NCBI GenBank assembly: GCA_002309765.1
Contig: DBXY01000034.1
Coordinates: 88,316 to 134,104 of the forward strand
Length of the DNA stretch: 45,789 bases
Direction: 5' to 3'
Origin: Verrucomicrobia bacterium UBA1200
GTDB taxonomy: Bacteria > Verrucomicrobiota > Kiritimatiellia > RFP12 > UBA1067
Both the position numbers and the translations under genes were made by a program. Under the pieces are notes generated by a model. It saw only the letters and a program-made list of their open reading frames with translations, made no database searches and was not told the DNA's origin. Below, in pieces: positions 43,569 through 45,789 of this stretch; the first letter of the stretch is position 1, and every line of letters starts with the position of its first letter.

Positions 43569-43581
43569 TCTCCGCTCCTTT

Positions 43582-43710
43582 CATTGGAAATTGGATTTGG
43601 GAATGGCAACATTTCCACATTGGCAACATTCATTCCCGCCCCGCGCAAACATTTCGGTTAATGTTGCCATTGTGCAAGTGTCGCCAATTCCAATGTTGCC
43701 AGGTCCCAAT
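43582..43710 (-). repeat. TGGCAACATT repeat, copy E (full length)
   Basis: Same two-arm structure as copy D, with small differences (AATGAATG in place of GGAGAATG beside the GC-rich centre, and TGGCGACA in the left arm). It ends at the ribosome binding site of the four-helix gene and joins copy F without spacer. Confidence 0.88.
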
Positions 43711-43766
43711 TGGAAATTGGATTTGGGAATGGCAACATTTCCACATTGGCAACATTCATTCCCGCC
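43708..43766 (-). repeat. TGGCAACATT repeat, copy F (right arm only)
   Basis: Two TGTTGCCA units and the CCAAATCCAATTTCCAAT end are identical to copy E. The GC-rich centre is missing; in its place is the signal-peptide coding sequence that the repeat interrupts. Confidence 0.85.
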
Positions 43767-43805
43767 GCAATCGCGGCAAATATGATTTTCTTCTTCATAT
43801 TGTTG
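43708..43805 (-). pseudogene. Start of a secreted-protein gene interrupted by repeat F
   Basis: On the minus strand, GGAGGCAACAAT precedes an ATG whose first codons read MKKKIIFAAIAAG, a convincing signal-peptide start. From the next codon the sequence is repeat F (MNVANVEMLPFPNPISN in this frame). The original gene body is absent from the window. It was probably cut by repeat insertion or by recombination between repeats. Confidence 0.6.
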
Positions 43806-43831
43806 CCTCCTTTCGATTTTAACCATATTCA

Positions 43832-43882
43832 TAATCTTGTAAAATCTGTTAATCCTGTTCCAAAACACCTCTGCGCCTCAGC
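43832..43882 (-). repeat. ACAGGATT-type dispersed repeat, copy 2
   Basis: Matches copy 1 (38880-38931) in order and spacing (GCAGAGGTGT, then ACAGGATTAACAGATTTTAC). It starts directly after the stop codon of the HzsA-related gene. Confidence 0.65.
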
Positions 43883-45789
43883 CTACGGGAAACAATATTC
43901 ACGCACGACGGTATCGGGGTCGGCATGGGCGCTGAACGGGCCGGGACGCACAGGCCTGGGTGCAGTCTCAAGGCGCGGTTTCAGGACGAGCCAGTCGCTG
44001 CCGGGGAATACGGGATCCTTCTCCGCGCGGATGTCGGCGTCCGTGAGGAACGGGCAGATCGCGTCCACCCAGAGGATGGCCTTCATCACCTCCTCGTCCG
44101 TGCCTTTCACACCGTGGTGCGGTGTCTCGCCCGAAAGCATCTTGACGAAGCGCGAGTTATACGAGAGGCGCGTCATCGGCTCAAGTGTGGCATACGCCTC
44201 GGCCGTCGTCTTCGCGTGGTTCTCCACCTTGATCGTACCGGCTAGGTCATAACCCGGCGGCGGTGCCTTCGGGTCGATCGTCGGCCAGTCTTCCCTCACC
44301 ACGCTGGCCCCCCAGCCCGGAAACTTGTCGCGCACGCCCCAGCCGGGCCAGCCGACAATCAGCATGTACGGACGCCACCCGTTCTCCGTGAGGTCGAAGG
44401 TCGCGCGACCTTTCCCCGCTCCGGTGTGGCAGGCGTAGCAACGCCGTTGGAAGATCGGCACGATGTCGCGTTTGTAACCGATGGCGACTCCCGTGCGCGT
44501 GTCCGGCGGCGCCCACGGGGCGGGCTTGATTGCGTCTGGCGTGCGGAACGCACTGCGGTCTGCCGGCAGCGCCGCCGCCGAAACAACCGATGTCCGCTCG
44601 TGGCACCCCGTGCAGCCGCGCGTCTCGCCCGGCTGGAGGTTCATGAAACTGCGCATCGTCTGGAGCGCGCGGTGCCGCTCGTCGAGCGCTTGGAAATGGA
44701 GCGCGAGTCCGCTCGGCGCGCGGAACCACACGGAGCCGTCCGCGTGTACCGGCACCTCGCCCAGATAACGCTTCACGCCGTCCGTCTGCACCCCGCTCAC
44801 CACCGGTCCCGTCGAGAGCGCCGGACGATGGTCCCAGTAAGTGTATGTCTTCTGTTCCAGATACCACACGCGCAGGTACTTAATCTTGCCCTTCATCTTC
44901 TCGGGCACACCCTCATGGACGTCCGGCGAGTAGATGGCGCCGTCGGCCGGGGACAGCCGTTCCGCGCGGGACGGCAGCACCACGCGGTCGGCCACGACCG
45001 GCGGACACGGCCGGGGCTGGAGCGGCATGAAGTGGAATATGTTGTTCACGCCCTCGTAGACCAGTTCGCGGTTGCCGTCCGTGTCCATAAGGTAGATCGC
45101 GAACTTTCCGTTGCGGCGGATCGAAACAAGGAAATCCTTCTCGGAAAGCGGCCACGGGCTTATGTAGGCATCCCACTTCCCGTAGGCGCGGTAGGCGGAC
45201 GACTCTCCTGGGTCCTGCGGCCCGTTGCCGCTCTCCGGCCACGCCAGCTCGCGCGTCACCTTCGCGAGGCCCCTCGGGAAGTTGGAACCGGTGTCTGAAT
45301 CCACGATGCCAATCGCGCCGGAGAACCAGTTGTGGTGTGCCGAGCCGGTGAACATCACCCGGGTGCTGCCGGGAATCGCCCGTGCGTCCTTGAGCACATC
45401 CGGCCACACGCTCTGGTTGCCCCAAAGAGTGTTCGCCTGCGTACCGTCCGGGTTGACGGTCCAGAGCGACTGCGCGCGCCAAAGCGGCTTGTCCGTGTAC
45501 TCCCAGCGCGTATAAACTATTCGCCCGTCGTTCAATACGGACGGCAGATAGTCCGGCTCGTTGTTCGCGGAGATGAAGTGAAGGTCATCCTCGCCGAACG
45601 TGCCGCGCATGAGGACATAGGCGTTCGTGGGCGGCATGCAACGCACGTAGGTGTGGCCGCGCGTGGAGGTGAAGACATAGTGCCGACCGTCGGGCAGGTA
45701 GATCGGATCGAGATCGTCGAAGATGCCGCTCGTCAATTGGCGGCAATTCGTGCCGTCGGCATCCATCTCGTAGATGTGGAACGTCTTCT
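43883..45789 (-). CDS. HzsA-related di-heme c-type cytochrome, 5' partial
   Basis: The frame remains open to the right edge of the window, so the N-terminus is missing; 634 residues are visible, and numbering below counts from the Met at 45766. The visible start (HIYEMDADGTNCRQLTSG, DDLDPIYLPDGRHYVFTSTR) is a TolB-like beta-propeller blade. Two c-type haem motifs follow, CTGCH (385-389) and CYACH (443-447), the second in the position PIFQRRCYACH usual for planctomycete-type cytochromes. The layout is that of proteins annotated as HzsA-related, after the hydrazine synthase alpha subunit, but they occur widely in bacteria that do not make hydrazine. It should be periplasmic. The reaction is unknown. 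Confidence 0.85.
   Translation of the reverse strand, partial: KTFHIYEMDADGTNCRQLTSGIFDDLDPIYLPDGRHYVFTSTRGHTYVRCMPPTNAYVLMRGTFGEDDLHFISANNEPDYLPSVLNDGRIVYTRWEYTDKPLWRAQSLWTVNPDGTQANTLWGNQSVWPDVLKDARAIPGSTRVMFTGSAHHNWFSGAIGIVDSDTGSNFPRGLAKVTRELAWPESGNGPQDPGESSAYRAYGKWDAYISPWPLSEKDFLVSIRRNGKFAIYLMDTDGNRELVYEGVNNIFHFMPLQPRPCPPVVADRVVLPSRAERLSPADGAIYSPDVHEGVPEKMKGKIKYLRVWYLEQKTYTYWDHRPALSTGPVVSGVQTDGVKRYLGEVPVHADGSVWFRAPSGLALHFQALDERHRALQTMRSFMNLQPGETRGCTGCHERTSVVSAAALPADRSAFRTPDAIKPAPWAPPDTRTGVAIGYKRDIVPIFQRRCYACHTGAGKGRATFDLTENGWRPYMLIVGWPGWGVRDKFPGWGASVVREDWPTIDPKAPPPGYDLAGTIKVENHAKTTAEAYATLEPMTRLSYNSRFVKMLSGETPHHGVKGTDEEVMKAILWVDAICPFLTDADIRAEKDPVFPGSDWLVLKPRLETAPRPVRPGPFSAHADPDTVVREYCFP

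Larger units (their letters stand above)
43569..43882. other. Intergenic stretch made of repeats and a disrupted signal-peptide frame
   Basis: These 314 bases hold repeat copies E and F back to back, a minus-strand gene start (GGAGGCAACAATATG at ~43805) that runs into repeat F, and an ACAGGATT-type repeat. No intact gene is present. Confidence 0.8.

Noticed and set aside
39941..43766. CRISPR array
   Set aside because: The repeats are recurrent, but the intervening sequences are whole genes of very different length, not short spacers, and no cas gene is present.

Overview
The window looks like a chromosomal segment of a free-living or gut-associated member of the PVC superphylum, probably Kiritimatiellota or Lentisphaerota. 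This placement is inferred from gene content, not from a phylogenetic marker search. The supporting features are very large secreted lectin-like proteins, Tat-exported Gfo/Idh/MocA oxidoreductases, an HzsA-related di-heme protein, a UGSC-type protein, a eukaryote-like glycogen branching enzyme, and many secreted proteins of unknown family. The first ~26 kb is fairly uniform and GC-rich. The rest is a mosaic with AT-rich intergenic DNA, repeats, broken genes and a GC-rich foreign fragment.

Region 1 (1-10492, + strand) is a tight gene run. It holds the 3' part of a giant concanavalin-like protein, a small lipoyl plus E3-binding-domain protein with no catalytic domain, a secreted carbohydrate-binding-like protein, an O-antigen-ligase-type membrane protein, a double GT2 glycosyltransferase and a Gfo/Idh/MocA oxidoreductase. 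Several starts and stops overlap. This suggests an envelope or exopolysaccharide locus.

Region 2 (10543-16520, - strand) is a glycogen operon: a small exported coiled-coil protein, glgA, glgB and an ABC-F ATPase. It faces away from region 3.

Region 3 (16787-27944, + strand) is core housekeeping. The nusA-infB-rbfA translation/transcription operon has a promoter and, unusually, an intrinsic terminator in its leader. It is followed by an XRE-cupin regulator paired with an acyl-CoA ligase, a DJ-1 family protein, nadD, rsfS, a second Gfo/Idh/MocA oxidoreductase, a mannonate-dehydratase-like protein and a DUF1294 membrane protein.

Region 4 (28034-38816) is accessory. It contains a BASS transporter with an iron-sulfur-type flavoprotein, a DUF1653 protein, an RloAB/AbiL-like ATPase plus TOPRIM defence pair with its own promoter and a palindromic operator candidate, a GC-rich fragment of a mobile-element polyvalent protein, a large secreted protein of unknown family, an MBL hydrolase with a second flavoprotein, and a secreted UGSC-type protein.

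Region 5 (38970-43805) is the most unusual part. A frameshifted secreted protein is followed by four same-strand accessory genes: a Vat-like acetyltransferase, a broken RhuM-Fic gene, a DUF4143 ATPase and an S23-type four-helix protein. Six copies of a TGGCAACATT-rich repeat fill the spaces between them. The repeat carries the Shine-Dalgarno sequence of the next gene, and one copy interrupts a signal-peptide reading frame. The layout resembles a gene-cassette array, but no integrase is present and no canonical attC site was found. The window ends inside an HzsA-related cytochrome gene.
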